Source: a virus. Taken from it: DNA of 54,780 nt. Positions 24,630 through 32,283 of this stretch are shown piece by piece (positions within the stretch are counted from its first letter, which is position 1; the number at the start of each line of letters is the position of its first letter). Position numbers and translations under genes: made by a program. The stretch covers positions 1-54,780 of the IMG/VR virus record IMGVR_UViG_3300010885_027186; one strand, 5' to 3'. The notes beneath the pieces are model-generated. The model had not been told where the DNA came from. It did no database searches and saw nothing but the letters and a program-made list of their open reading frames with translations.

Positions 24630-25469
24630 ATGAACATCGCCTACTTCCCAAATCAGATTGCCAGAAATGCCGGTCCAGTACTTGATGCTTTTTTACAAAG
24701 TTGTCGCAATCGCGGTATATCAACTGTGCAAGATTCAATGGATGCCGACATGGCCGTGATCTGGAGCCATGTTTGGGCTGGTAAAATGCGAAAAAATCAA
24801 CTGGTATGGCAGCATTATCGCAAACACAATCTACCTGTGATTGTACTAGAAGTAGGCAACCTAAAACGAGATGTCACCTGGCGGGTGGGGTTAAATGGTA
24901 TCAACAGATCAGGATATTTTGGAGCAGTTGATCAAGGTCCCACAAGGGCACAGCAATTGGGGCTGGAGTTGGCGCCATGGCGCAATACCGGAAATTATAT
25001 ATTGATATGCACACAACGTGCCGACAGCGAGCAGTGGTGCAATCAACCTGCTCCCGAACAATGGGTTAGTGATATTATCAAACGCATACGGTGTTACACC
25101 AATAGGCCTATTGTTGTCAGACCTCACCCAAGATTTCAGTTTAAAAAGGCCTGGCCAGATGTTGCCATGCACCAACCGCTAAAAATACCCAACACATACG
25201 ATAGTTACAACTTTGATAGTGCACTAGACAACGCCTGGGCTGTGGTAAATTGGAACAGTGGGCCAGGAGTTGAGGCAGTTATGAAAGGCGTGCCTGCTTT
25301 TGTTGGGGCAACAAGCCTGGCAGCACCTGTGGCCAATATTGATTTCTCGCTTGTTGAACAACCACTACGTCCCGATAGACAGCAGTGGTTAAATGATTTG
25401 GCCTACACTGAGTGGACCGTTGGGGAAATCGCCCAGGGACTTCCTTTACAACGGTTGCTTTACACTTGA
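24630..25469 (+). CDS. Glycan-cluster protein, paralog family member C
   Basis: 279 residues. It shares with member B (22174-23124) the ordered blocks LAPWRNTGNYILICTQRADS, RPIVVRPHPRFQFKKAW, NWNSGPGVEAVMKGVPAF and WLNDLAYTEWTVGEIAQGLP. The RPHPR block and the N-S-G-P-x-V-E-A loop resemble those of polysaccharide and teichoic-acid-type transferases. It ends tail-to-tail with uvsY (10-base overlap). Three diverged copies of one family within 4.5 kb suggest successive transfer steps on one glycan, which is inference. Confidence 0.6.
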   Translation: MNIAYFPNQIARNAGPVLDAFLQSCRNRGISTVQDSMDADMAVIWSHVWAGKMRKNQLVWQHYRKHNLPVIVLEVGNLKRDVTWRVGLNGINRSGYFGAVDQGPTRAQQLGLELAPWRNTGNYILICTQRADSEQWCNQPAPEQWVSDIIKRIRCYTNRPIVVRPHPRFQFKKAWPDVAMHQPLKIPNTYDSYNFDSALDNAWAVVNWNSGPGVEAVMKGVPAFVGATSLAAPVANIDFSLVEQPLRPDRQQWLNDLAYTEWTVGEIAQGLPLQRLLYT

Positions 25470-25912
25470 ATATCTTCCATACCGGCTGTGCGCAAACGCA
25501 CAATATGTCCCATTTGCCATTGCTTGGTATCTAGGCCTTTCATGATGCCCAGCCATTTGTTACGCAACAATGCCACTTCGTTGATCAAAGTCTCAAAATC
25601 AATAACTTCATCTTCTCCATCAACATACTTTTCAGCATCACGTGCTGTAAGAGCACGGGCATATCCTTCAAGATATTTTTGAAAATGTCGTCGACGAATT
25701 TTTCGTAATTGAATATTGAGATAGTTTAGTACTGCTTCAATTTCTTGCAATTGATTAAAACGATGTTCAGTAACACCCGGAAGTTCTTTGATGTTAATTT
25801 CTACATAACCACCGATCCGACATTCTTTCTTGGCATCAACTAACTCATGTTCGTAATGAGCTATGAAGTCAGGAATTTTGCCAAGATCAGCAACTACTCG
25901 ATTATACCACAT
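25460..25912 (-). CDS. uvsY: UvsY-like recombination mediator
   Basis: 150 residues. It loads UvsX onto gp32-covered single-stranded DNA. Recognised by YLEGYARALTARDAEKYVDG, LRNKWLGIMKGLDTKQWQMG and the end IVRLRTAGMEDIQV, the pattern of marine T4-like UvsY, and by its place after uvsX. Length agrees with T4 UvsY (137). The start ATG is at 25912, overlapping the stop of the acidic small gene by one base. It converges with the plus-strand glycan gene. Confidence 0.8.
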   Translation of the reverse strand: MWYNRVVADLGKIPDFIAHYEHELVDAKKECRIGGYVEINIKELPGVTEHRFNQLQEIEAVLNYLNIQLRKIRRRHFQKYLEGYARALTARDAEKYVDGEDEVIDFETLINEVALLRNKWLGIMKGLDTKQWQMGHIVRLRTAGMEDIQV

Positions 25913-26178
25913 TAATTTTCCCAGTCGTCTTCGAGATAATCCTCTTCAGCTTCTTCTTCAATGTCTTCTTCATCTTCATAGTTGTTATCATTGTCAAGAT
26001 AAGAAGTTAGTGCACGTTTTACATCACCGTCACCTTTAAAGGCATCCCGGATATCTTCAACGTCACTGTCATGATCAATTAGCACCGCTACAACTGTTTC
26101 GGCTGCTTCGGCACGATCAACGGTGTTGATATAGCGTTTGAGTTCGCTCCATAATTCACTTACTACGGTTTCGGTCAT
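25912..26178 (-). CDS. Small acidic protein between uvsX and uvsY
   Basis: 88 residues. The C-terminal 25 residues are almost all Asp and Glu (YEDEEDIEEEAEEDYLEDD), the rest is helical (VVSELWSELKRYINTVDRAE). It is coupled to uvsX by ATGA and to uvsY by a one-base overlap, so it is made with the recombination proteins. The acidic tail could mimic DNA or contact gp32/UvsX; that is inference. I know of no named homolog. Confidence 0.65.
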   Translation of the reverse strand: MTETVVSELWSELKRYINTVDRAEAAETVVAVLIDHDSDVEDIRDAFKGDGDVKRALTSYLDNDNNYEDEEDIEEEAEEDYLEDDWEN

Positions 26179-27233
26179 TCCGCATCCTCCTGTTCAAGGT
26201 TACTTACCTCTTCTTTTTGATTTCCAAAGTCCTTCATAACAGTATCCAGGCAGTTATCATCATTGCGTTCCCAACCTTTGCGGAACTTCTTGATGATCTC
26301 GCCTGCACTGGTAGTAAACACAAGACTGTTGCCTTCTTTTTTGAGCAAGCCCTTTTTCTCAATCAAATCAGTAAGACCGGAGTATGGGCTCATACCTGTT
26401 GTGTAAGGAATCTTGACTTGCACACCTTCAAAAGGTTTGGCATAGCGTGTTTTCATAACCTTGCAGCCTGCACGAATACCATTAACTTCCGAAACTTTGT
26501 TGCCGTCCTCATCCTCCTTGAGCTTCATCTTTTTCATAGCTACAACAATTGAGCTAGCGTAAATGAAACCTTGTCCGCCCGAGATCTTGTCGTCTGGATC
26601 AAACATGTCTTGGCTTGCGTATGTGTGATTGGTACAAACCAGGCCGACATTGTAACTACCAAACATATTAACACAGTTACGAACAAGTGCTGTTAGTGCT
26701 TTGGGCTTGCGACCCAAGTCACCTTTCATTTCACCTGCTTCAAACTGATTAACGTCTGTGGGTGTCAACAACATACCCAAGGAGTCAATCACAAACAAAA
26801 TCTTGGGACGGTCGCCATCTGGCAATGCTTTGTAATCACTCATGAATGTTGAAATAGTTTTTGCTACATCATCAATCATGGCCATGCTTAGTTTAAGAAG
26901 TTTATCTTGGCCAGTGTCAACACCAAGTGCTTTGAGCCAGTCTTCATCTAGGGCGTTTTCACTATCAATCAACACAACAAAGATGCCTTGTTCTTGTGCG
27001 TGTTTCACAATGTTACCAGAGCAGATATATGACTTGCCTGCACCGGAATCTCCAGCAAACACAGTGACCTTGCCCAGTGGGATGCCGCGGTTGAAGTCAC
27101 CTGAGATAAGATAGTTTAAGGCATAGTTGCCTGTGGAGATCCAATCTGTAGGATCGTTAAATCCAATGCTTAGGCCGTCAATGCTTTTTGTAATTTCCTT
27201 GCGGAATTTTGATACGTCAAATGGTTTACCCAT
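26175..27233 (-). CDS. uvsX: UvsX, RecA-like recombinase
   Basis: 352 residues. Strand-exchange ATPase for recombination-dependent replication. Walker A GDSGAGKS (61-68), Walker B ILFVIDSLGML (about 145-155), the LVCTNHTYASQDMF segment with KISGGQGF (loop L2 region) and TRYAKPFEGV near the end all match UvsX/RecA. Length is normal (T4 UvsX 391). A lone TATAAT lies at 27262-27267, in the end of the upstream gene, without a good -35. Confidence 0.92.
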   Translation of the reverse strand: MGKPFDVSKFRKEITKSIDGLSIGFNDPTDWISTGNYALNYLISGDFNRGIPLGKVTVFAGDSGAGKSYICSGNIVKHAQEQGIFVVLIDSENALDEDWLKALGVDTGQDKLLKLSMAMIDDVAKTISTFMSDYKALPDGDRPKILFVIDSLGMLLTPTDVNQFEAGEMKGDLGRKPKALTALVRNCVNMFGSYNVGLVCTNHTYASQDMFDPDDKISGGQGFIYASSIVVAMKKMKLKEDEDGNKVSEVNGIRAGCKVMKTRYAKPFEGVQVKIPYTTGMSPYSGLTDLIEKKGLLKKEGNSLVFTTSAGEIIKKFRKGWERNDDNCLDTVMKDFGNQKEEVSNLEQEDAE

Positions 27234-27262
27234 GATAGAAGTTCCTTGTAAAGTTGTATGTA

Positions 27263-28231
27263 TTATACTAAAGGTTTCGGAAGAATGTCTAGTGATTCAG
27301 GAAACAACTTTAGATAGTTTTTGCTGACAAAGTGGTCATAATTGTATTCAATGGTGTCTTGTTCTAACAAATACAAATCGTGCCAATCTTGTCGGGACAG
27401 GTTGCTAAATTTAGATAACATACCTATAATCGCTACCAATCGTTGTATTGGATTTTGTATTTGATCAAAACTGTAATCAAACAGTTGAGTATAATGACGA
27501 AATCCAAAATATTTCTCTATGTGTTTATGCCAACCAGGTTGTGCATACGCAACAAATAATCCACGAGTGACCACACTGTAAACAAATTTTTCAGTGACAA
27601 ATGGATAGTATGTTGTACCCACTGTTTCTGCTATAAGGTGCACAAAGGATCCTGTTAGCTTAGATTCTAGCAATTGAATATTCTTGGTATGGTCTGTTCG
27701 ATTAAAATCAAACCCAAACTCTGAATTGTAAAATTTATCATCTTGATCATCAATGATAAACTTTCGATAGAATGGTTCAGTTGAACTGTCATTCAACAGT
27801 GTTTGCACATTGCCGTCGACCCGATCTCGACTGGTTGTGAAATTTTTACTGCAATGATCAGGATCAAACCAACCCATCTTGTGCAAGGCTGATGTTAGCA
27901 ACTGCTTTGACACATGTGGAGAACCGTTAAACGAACACACAAACGTTTTGAAGTCACACGGTACTGTTGTTGTAAACCCATCAAAATAATCAAATGCTCG
28001 CTTTTGAAATATAAACTGTAAATTTAAATTGTTGTAGTGACGTATTATGTCATCATCTAATGCATAGTTTACATACACCCGGTGTGGAAAAGCAATGGCG
28101 TTGAGATGATCTAAAATGTAGTTTCGTCTATTCTGATCAAACCCGTTCAAGTGATCAGTAATGTATATGTCTCCGTGAAGATACTGCGACTGTAATATGT
28201 CGTTATAGCTGTCATAAGTGTGATATATCAT
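27263..28231 (-). CDS. Glycosyltransferase-like protein (GT10-type C-terminal motif)
   Basis: 322 residues. The C-terminal third, ETVGTTYYPFVTEKFVYSVV, then TRGLFVAYAQPGW and YFGFRHYTQLFDYSFDQIQN, resembles the TEK motif and donor-binding half of alpha-1,3-fucosyltransferase-like (GT10) enzymes: F-x-TEK, repeated small aliphatic residues, G, then the F-D-x-S-x-D block. The N-terminal half is unlike known families. It lies between uvsX and gp32, directly after the gp32 terminator, and no Shine-Dalgarno sequence is seen. It belongs functionally with the glycan cluster. Confidence 0.6.
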   Translation of the reverse strand: MIYHTYDSYNDILQSQYLHGDIYITDHLNGFDQNRRNYILDHLNAIAFPHRVYVNYALDDDIIRHYNNLNLQFIFQKRAFDYFDGFTTTVPCDFKTFVCSFNGSPHVSKQLLTSALHKMGWFDPDHCSKNFTTSRDRVDGNVQTLLNDSSTEPFYRKFIIDDQDDKFYNSEFGFDFNRTDHTKNIQLLESKLTGSFVHLIAETVGTTYYPFVTEKFVYSVVTRGLFVAYAQPGWHKHIEKYFGFRHYTQLFDYSFDQIQNPIQRLVAIIGMLSKFSNLSRQDWHDLYLLEQDTIEYNYDHFVSKNYLKLFPESLDILPKPLV

Positions 28232-28246
28232 GTTAGACCAAATGAT

Positions 28247-28268
28247 AAATGCCCCTGACGGGGCATTT
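28247..28268 (-). terminator. Intrinsic terminator after gp32
   Basis: AAATGCCCC/GGGGCATTT stem of nine base pairs with a four-base loop, followed on the minus strand by a short T-rich stretch. It lies 16 bases after the gp32 stop. Confidence 0.65.
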
Positions 28269-28283
28269 ATTAATCAACAGTGA

Positions 28284-29258
28284 TTAGGCTTTTTGTCTAG
28301 CACGGATAATAGCCAAAATGTCTTGTGCATTTTTGTTGCTATCACCTTGCTTGATTACTGGTGCAGTAGGTGCTGGTGCATCTTCTACATCAAATGGTGC
28401 ATCTTCTGCCACAGCTGGTGCTGTAGCAGGCGCACTTTCGCTAACAGCTGGTGCAGAACCTGCTGGTGCTGCCACTCCCGCTGGACGGAAGTACTGTCCC
28501 CAACGCTCAGTGTCGTAAGGTTTGCCATCTACACTTGCTTCAAACATTTCTTTGATAACCTTGAGCTCAACGTCTGTGGGCTTTTTGGGCAAGAATGTTG
28601 CCAAGTCAAACAAGCCATGTTTTGCAATGGCATCTTGTTCAGCTTCGGTCAGCGCAGACTCTTTACGTGCCCACTTGCTTGTGTTGTAGTCAGCGTAACC
28701 GCCTTTGCTGGTTTTAGCAATACGGAAGTCTAGACCACGCATCAAGTCAGTTGGCAATTCTTCCAACTCAGGATCCATCAATGCACCTTTGATCAAGGTA
28801 AACAACTGTGGGCCGATAATGAAACGTCGGATGGGATTTTCTGGGGTTGTGTCATCGCTGAGAGCATTTTCACGAACAAAGCCTTGGAAGATATATGAAC
28901 GTTTCTTCCAGTACTTACGACCCATGTCCTCAAGACTCTTGTCCTTGAACCATGTACGTACTTCTGCTAAGATTGGGCAAGCGTCGCCCCACATCTCTAC
29001 GCAGGGCACTTGTACCATGACTTGCTTGGATTCCATTTCTCCCTTGATGCCTGCAAAGGGCAGTCGAATCATTGCACGTTCGACCCAGAAGAATGTGTTT
29101 TTGTTGTTACCGTCTGGTAAGAAGCGAACTACGGCTTCTTTGCCTTCGTCCATGTTCCAGTGTGGGTAAATTGCTTTGTCGCCGCCGCCTTGTGTGTTGC
29201 CGCCTTGTTTGGACTCTGCAGCCTGGAGTCGTGCGCGGATTTCTGATAATGATGCCGT
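28284..29258 (-). CDS. 32: Single-stranded DNA-binding protein gp32, with non-standard start
   Basis: Covers single-stranded DNA and organises replication and recombination. AVVRFLPDGNNKNTFFWVER, the VPCVEMWGDACPI segment, KRSYIFQGFVRENAL and an acidic Ala/Pro/Asp tail (FDVEDAPAPTAPV) are the family pattern. From the first ATG (29153) there are 289 residues, but the frame stays open for 35 more codons that read ASLSEIRARLQAAESKQGGN and YPHWN, the expected N-terminus with the cooperative-binding region. In those 35 codons there is no ATG, GTG, TTG or CTG; the first codon is ACG at 29256-29258, nine bases after AAAGG, with an in-frame stop four codons upstream. The start given is therefore ACG (324 residues). 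Confidence 0.85.
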   Translation of the reverse strand, partial: TASLSEIRARLQAAESKQGGNTQGGGDKAIYPHWNMDEGKEAVVRFLPDGNNKNTFFWVERAMIRLPFAGIKGEMESKQVMVQVPCVEMWGDACPILAEVRTWFKDKSLEDMGRKYWKKRSYIFQGFVRENALSDDTTPENPIRRFIIGPQLFTLIKGALMDPELEELPTDLMRGLDFRIAKTSKGGYADYNTSKWARKESALTEAEQDAIAKHGLFDLATFLPKKPTDVELKVIKEMFEASVDGKPYDTERWGQYFRPAGVAAPAGSAPAVSESAPATAPAVAEDAPFDVEDAPAPTAPVIKQGDSNKNAQDILAIIRARQKA

Positions 29259-29318
29259 AGTGTTTTACCTTTCGTTGCCTATGAATGTTTTACTAAATGC
29301 CTAGTATATGCCTGTTGC

Positions 29319-29338
29319 GTACACTTGTTGTAGTGTAC
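29319..29338 (-). promoter_or_regulatory. Hairpin in the gp32 upstream region
   Basis: GTACACT/AGTGTAC, seven base pairs with a six-base loop. It overlaps the -10 of the gp32 sigma70-type promoter (TACACT at 29332-29337). T4 gp32 controls its own translation by binding a structured leader; whether this hairpin has a similar role is unknown. Confidence 0.4.
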
Positions 29339-29360
29339 ACGATGTATTTAGTATTGTCAA
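29332..29360 (-). promoter_or_regulatory. gp32 promoter: sigma70-type with embedded late box
   Basis: TTGACA (29355-29360), 17-base spacer, TACACT (29332-29337). The spacer holds CTAAATA (29345-29351), a late-type box. The predicted leader is about 70 bases. Confidence 0.55.
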
Positions 29361-29363
29361 AGG

Positions 29364-29387
29364 AAAAGGCAGAAGATTCTGCCTTTT
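29364..29387. terminator. Bidirectional intrinsic terminator
   Basis: GGCAGAA/TTCTGCC stem with a two-base loop, flanked by AAAA and TTTT. It separates the 677-residue gene from the gp32 promoter. The remaining bases 29259-29406 hold only the gp32 control region. Confidence 0.75.
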
Positions 29388-29406
29388 GTTAGTAAAGTGG
29401 CAAATG

Positions 29407-31440
29407 TCAGTATTTGAGCATTTGCTTGAGGCGTAGTACAGGATCCGCTGACTCACTTGACATGTTTGATGGTTTGGTCATCATGACCCCGTCGGTGTCC
29501 AGGTCTTCAGCCATGCCTTGCTTTTGTAGATATCCATAATTAGTCACAAAATCGCTGACAAAATCTTCATCGCGGAATATACCATTTACGCTGGTACCTA
29601 GATTGGGTTCTTTTTTGGCCATATCATAGCCTGCTTTTATGATGTCGTCTTGGTTTTGCAAATTGGGCATTTGAGCAAAAACTTTTTCTGCCAGTTGTTC
29701 TGCATAGAAGGAGCCATGTCCTTCCGCCAAACCTTGCTCATTCATACCGTCAAGTGCTTTTTCAACGTATTGCATATAGGCATACATGTCACTGCTGCCA
29801 ATTTCTTCTACATCACCAAAAAATTCAGCGGCATCATCGATTGCTTGAGTAACTTTTACTGGACCATACTTCTTTAGTAAATCCAAACGTTGCGTCATGA
29901 TGCGACGGGTAAGGGCACTAGCCACTGGGCTAGCGTCGTGGCCTTCTGCTACAGGGTTTTTACCATACCTATCCACTAGTTGTTGGACAAAGAAATCATA
30001 AAACTCACGACGCTCTCTGTAATCTCTTTCTCCAACTTGATATTTTATTGCGGCCACAGCATCCAACCATGTTGGACCACGCATTATTTTTAATCCGTTA
30101 GTAACCAGCGTATCAACTCTATCTGAGCCTTCTGTTACATCTTGTTCATAGTCGCCTTCGGGATCAATTCCGTGTTTGTTAATATCGATGTCAAGATTTT
30201 CTTCATCATCTGTGGCGCTAGTAGTTGGTGTAATATCAATGCCAAGCTCACCTAGTCGATTGATAACGCCGGGATCTTCCCAGCAGTTGGCGTCAGGGTT
30301 TTCGTCAGCTAGATCACCTAAACGATCAAACAAGATGTCATCACCTACTAGGTCATACAGTTGTTCTGTAGCATTAGTAGCATCAGTTCCAACAATCAAG
30401 GGCTTGCTCATCAAGTCCTTTAATTGTTGTTCTGTTTCTGCATCATTGGGCAAGGCCCATGTACCTTCCATGACCCGGTTGGTCCAACATTCAAATTCGT
30501 CTGCTTCACGCATGGGAGTTTCCTTTAGTTTTGCTAGTATAGGCAATGCTTCTTCAATTCTTGAGTCTAGCGTTTGCTCTATAAACATATTGCGAATAGA
30601 TTCAGCCATTTTACTGCTGTCGTTGATTTCAGCAGGGTCAAATGATTCACGAGCTTCGTGATAACCACGTTGACTGATCATGTGTTTGGCCTTGGCTTTT
30701 AGATCACTGTAGTGACGAACAGCCGCTTCAATTAGTTTGGCAGCCTCACCTGTAAACGGTTTGTGCTTGGCAGCACGAATAAATCTACTCAAGGTAGCTA
30801 TTTCAGTTACAATTTCATTGATGTGGTTGCCGAATGCGTCATATGGATTGCCACCTTCGGCTACGTGTCGAGCAATCATGCGACCGTGTGCAAGGCTACG
30901 ACTGGGAACTTTAAAACGCTCACCGTCAGCTGTCTCCACAAACAAACTTTCAATTGCACGATGTCGAGGTTCACCTTCAAGGATATTGCGATTGTGTTTG
31001 ATCATCAAACGAACTTGTTTGGGCTGGTCACTATAACTAACATTCTTTTTGCCGTAATAGCCTTCAAACAATCCTTCTTTGATGGCAGCCATGCCTTTCA
31101 TGGTATATTTCAAGCGACTGATATTATCTGCACTAAAGTTTTTAAAATTGTTACCCATGGCAAAATGTTTCATTTGCTCTAGGAAATTATACCAGGCTTT
31201 TTTGTCGTCTTGTTCCATTGTGCGACCTAGATTGTCGCCAAAGAACACAGTGAAATCTTTGTTGGCCCCAAACAGTATAACAACTGTTCCGTAATTTTTG
31301 TTTTCCGTTTTCCAATTGAACACAAACATCTCTGCTTCTGCGGGATTATCCACAGGATTTGCGTTGGCATCTTTGATCTCGGGCTCAAGATCTTTGGTTA
31401 CTAAATCGTTGTAAAGGGAGGTGGCTGCAGGATTTTCCAT
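29407..31440 (-). CDS. Large hypothetical protein, probably virion-associated
   Basis: 677 residues, acidic. The N-terminal third contains an ordered segment FVFNWKTENKNYGTVVILFG, FTVFFGDNLGRTME; later parts are helical and acidic with repeated AEGH elements (NPVAEGHDAS, LAEGHGS). It ends DPVLRLKQMLKY. It is expressed from a CTAAATA box six bases before the ATG. I recall similar proteins in marine T4-like phages without an assigned role. Position among packaging and head genes suggests a structural or ejected protein; this is inference. Confidence 0.6.
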   Translation of the reverse strand: MENPAATSLYNDLVTKDLEPEIKDANANPVDNPAEAEMFVFNWKTENKNYGTVVILFGANKDFTVFFGDNLGRTMEQDDKKAWYNFLEQMKHFAMGNNFKNFSADNISRLKYTMKGMAAIKEGLFEGYYGKKNVSYSDQPKQVRLMIKHNRNILEGEPRHRAIESLFVETADGERFKVPSRSLAHGRMIARHVAEGGNPYDAFGNHINEIVTEIATLSRFIRAAKHKPFTGEAAKLIEAAVRHYSDLKAKAKHMISQRGYHEARESFDPAEINDSSKMAESIRNMFIEQTLDSRIEEALPILAKLKETPMREADEFECWTNRVMEGTWALPNDAETEQQLKDLMSKPLIVGTDATNATEQLYDLVGDDILFDRLGDLADENPDANCWEDPGVINRLGELGIDITPTTSATDDEENLDIDINKHGIDPEGDYEQDVTEGSDRVDTLVTNGLKIMRGPTWLDAVAAIKYQVGERDYRERREFYDFFVQQLVDRYGKNPVAEGHDASPVASALTRRIMTQRLDLLKKYGPVKVTQAIDDAAEFFGDVEEIGSSDMYAYMQYVEKALDGMNEQGLAEGHGSFYAEQLAEKVFAQMPNLQNQDDIIKAGYDMAKKEPNLGTSVNGIFRDEDFVSDFVTNYGYLQKQGMAEDLDTDGVMMTKPSNMSSESADPVLRLKQMLKY

Positions 31441-31446
31441 ATTGTA

Positions 31447-31453
31447 TATTTAG
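31447..31453 (-). promoter_or_regulatory. Late-type promoter box CTAAATA, leaderless
   Basis: CTAAATA on the minus strand, six bases before the ATG at 31440, with no Shine-Dalgarno sequence between. Confidence 0.5.
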
Positions 31454-32283
31454 TCGTTATTAAACAAAATTTCTGTGTAGTACTTGCCTGGTTTGTTTTC
31501 GGTTATGTTGCGATAAGTGGCTATAACTTCGGGGTCAATGGTGTTGGGGTTGACCCACCAGTCTTCGAACATCAACAGAGATGAATCAGGGTATTTTCCC
31601 AGCATTGACATACCTGGAGCTTCACATACATCATTTGCAATCAACTCATACCCATGTGATTTTAATATCTCACGAGACCTGTCTCTGGCATGATATGCTT
31701 CTGCGGTTGCTGTCCATACATCATGCTCAAACGTAATAACTGAAAATTCATGTGAATCTATCAGTTGGTTTAGCACAAGCAAATTGTTAGCAGGAGTGTC
31801 GATGTCAATTTGCAAGTAATCAACATGAGTGGGTATTGTACTGTAATCAAATTTAGTAGCATCATGTTGACAAAAATCAGTGTTGGGTCGTGTTGTTGCC
31901 CAGGTTTGTATGCCTTGTGCTAGCACATATTCTTCGTAACCGTGAAACTTGCATTCGTTTTGAATTTTTACAGGCAGTTGATCTATCGAGTCTGCATCGG
32001 GCCAACTGCTGTCGCGAATGTTACTGTAAAAATTCTTCCAGATAATTGATGTTGTATCTGAAGTATGTTCCTGCACATCAATGCTGGTCCCGCAAAATCC
32101 AAAATATTGTTCTAGCAACCATGTGTTGTTGCCAATCACTGGTAGTCCTGCACCAATTTCTAAAAATGTTCCGTTTAGTTTACCTTTGAGCATGGCTATC
32201 ACAAACAAGTCTTGCCCAGCTTGTGATTGTGAATTAACATTCTTCAGGCAATCGATATTGTCTACAGGGTATTTAAAATTCAT
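31450..32283 (-). CDS. FkbM-like methyltransferase
   Basis: 277 residues. SQAGQDLFVIAMLKGKLNGT followed by FLEIGAGLP is the FkbM-type start with motif I; SIDVQEH gives the acidic residue after strand 2; VDYLQIDIDTPANNLLVLNQ is the characteristic D-x-D/E block; VITFEHDVW follows. These SAM-dependent enzymes methylate sugars or other hydroxyls. It starts at ATG directly next to the gp17 stop (TAATG) and its own stop overlaps the late box of the next gene. It probably serves the glycan pathway. Confidence 0.75.
   Translation of the reverse strand: MNFKYPVDNIDCLKNVNSQSQAGQDLFVIAMLKGKLNGTFLEIGAGLPVIGNNTWLLEQYFGFCGTSIDVQEHTSDTTSIIWKNFYSNIRDSSWPDADSIDQLPVKIQNECKFHGYEEYVLAQGIQTWATTRPNTDFCQHDATKFDYSTIPTHVDYLQIDIDTPANNLLVLNQLIDSHEFSVITFEHDVWTATAEAYHARDRSREILKSHGYELIANDVCEAPGMSMLGKYPDSSLLMFEDWWVNPNTIDPEVIATYRNITENKPGKYYTEILFNND

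Noticed and set aside
28318-28518. Open frame on the plus strand with Ala/Gly/Thr-rich product opposite gp32
   Set aside because: It is the antisense shadow of the low-complexity Ala/Pro/Asp tail of gp32; no ribosome site or promoter.
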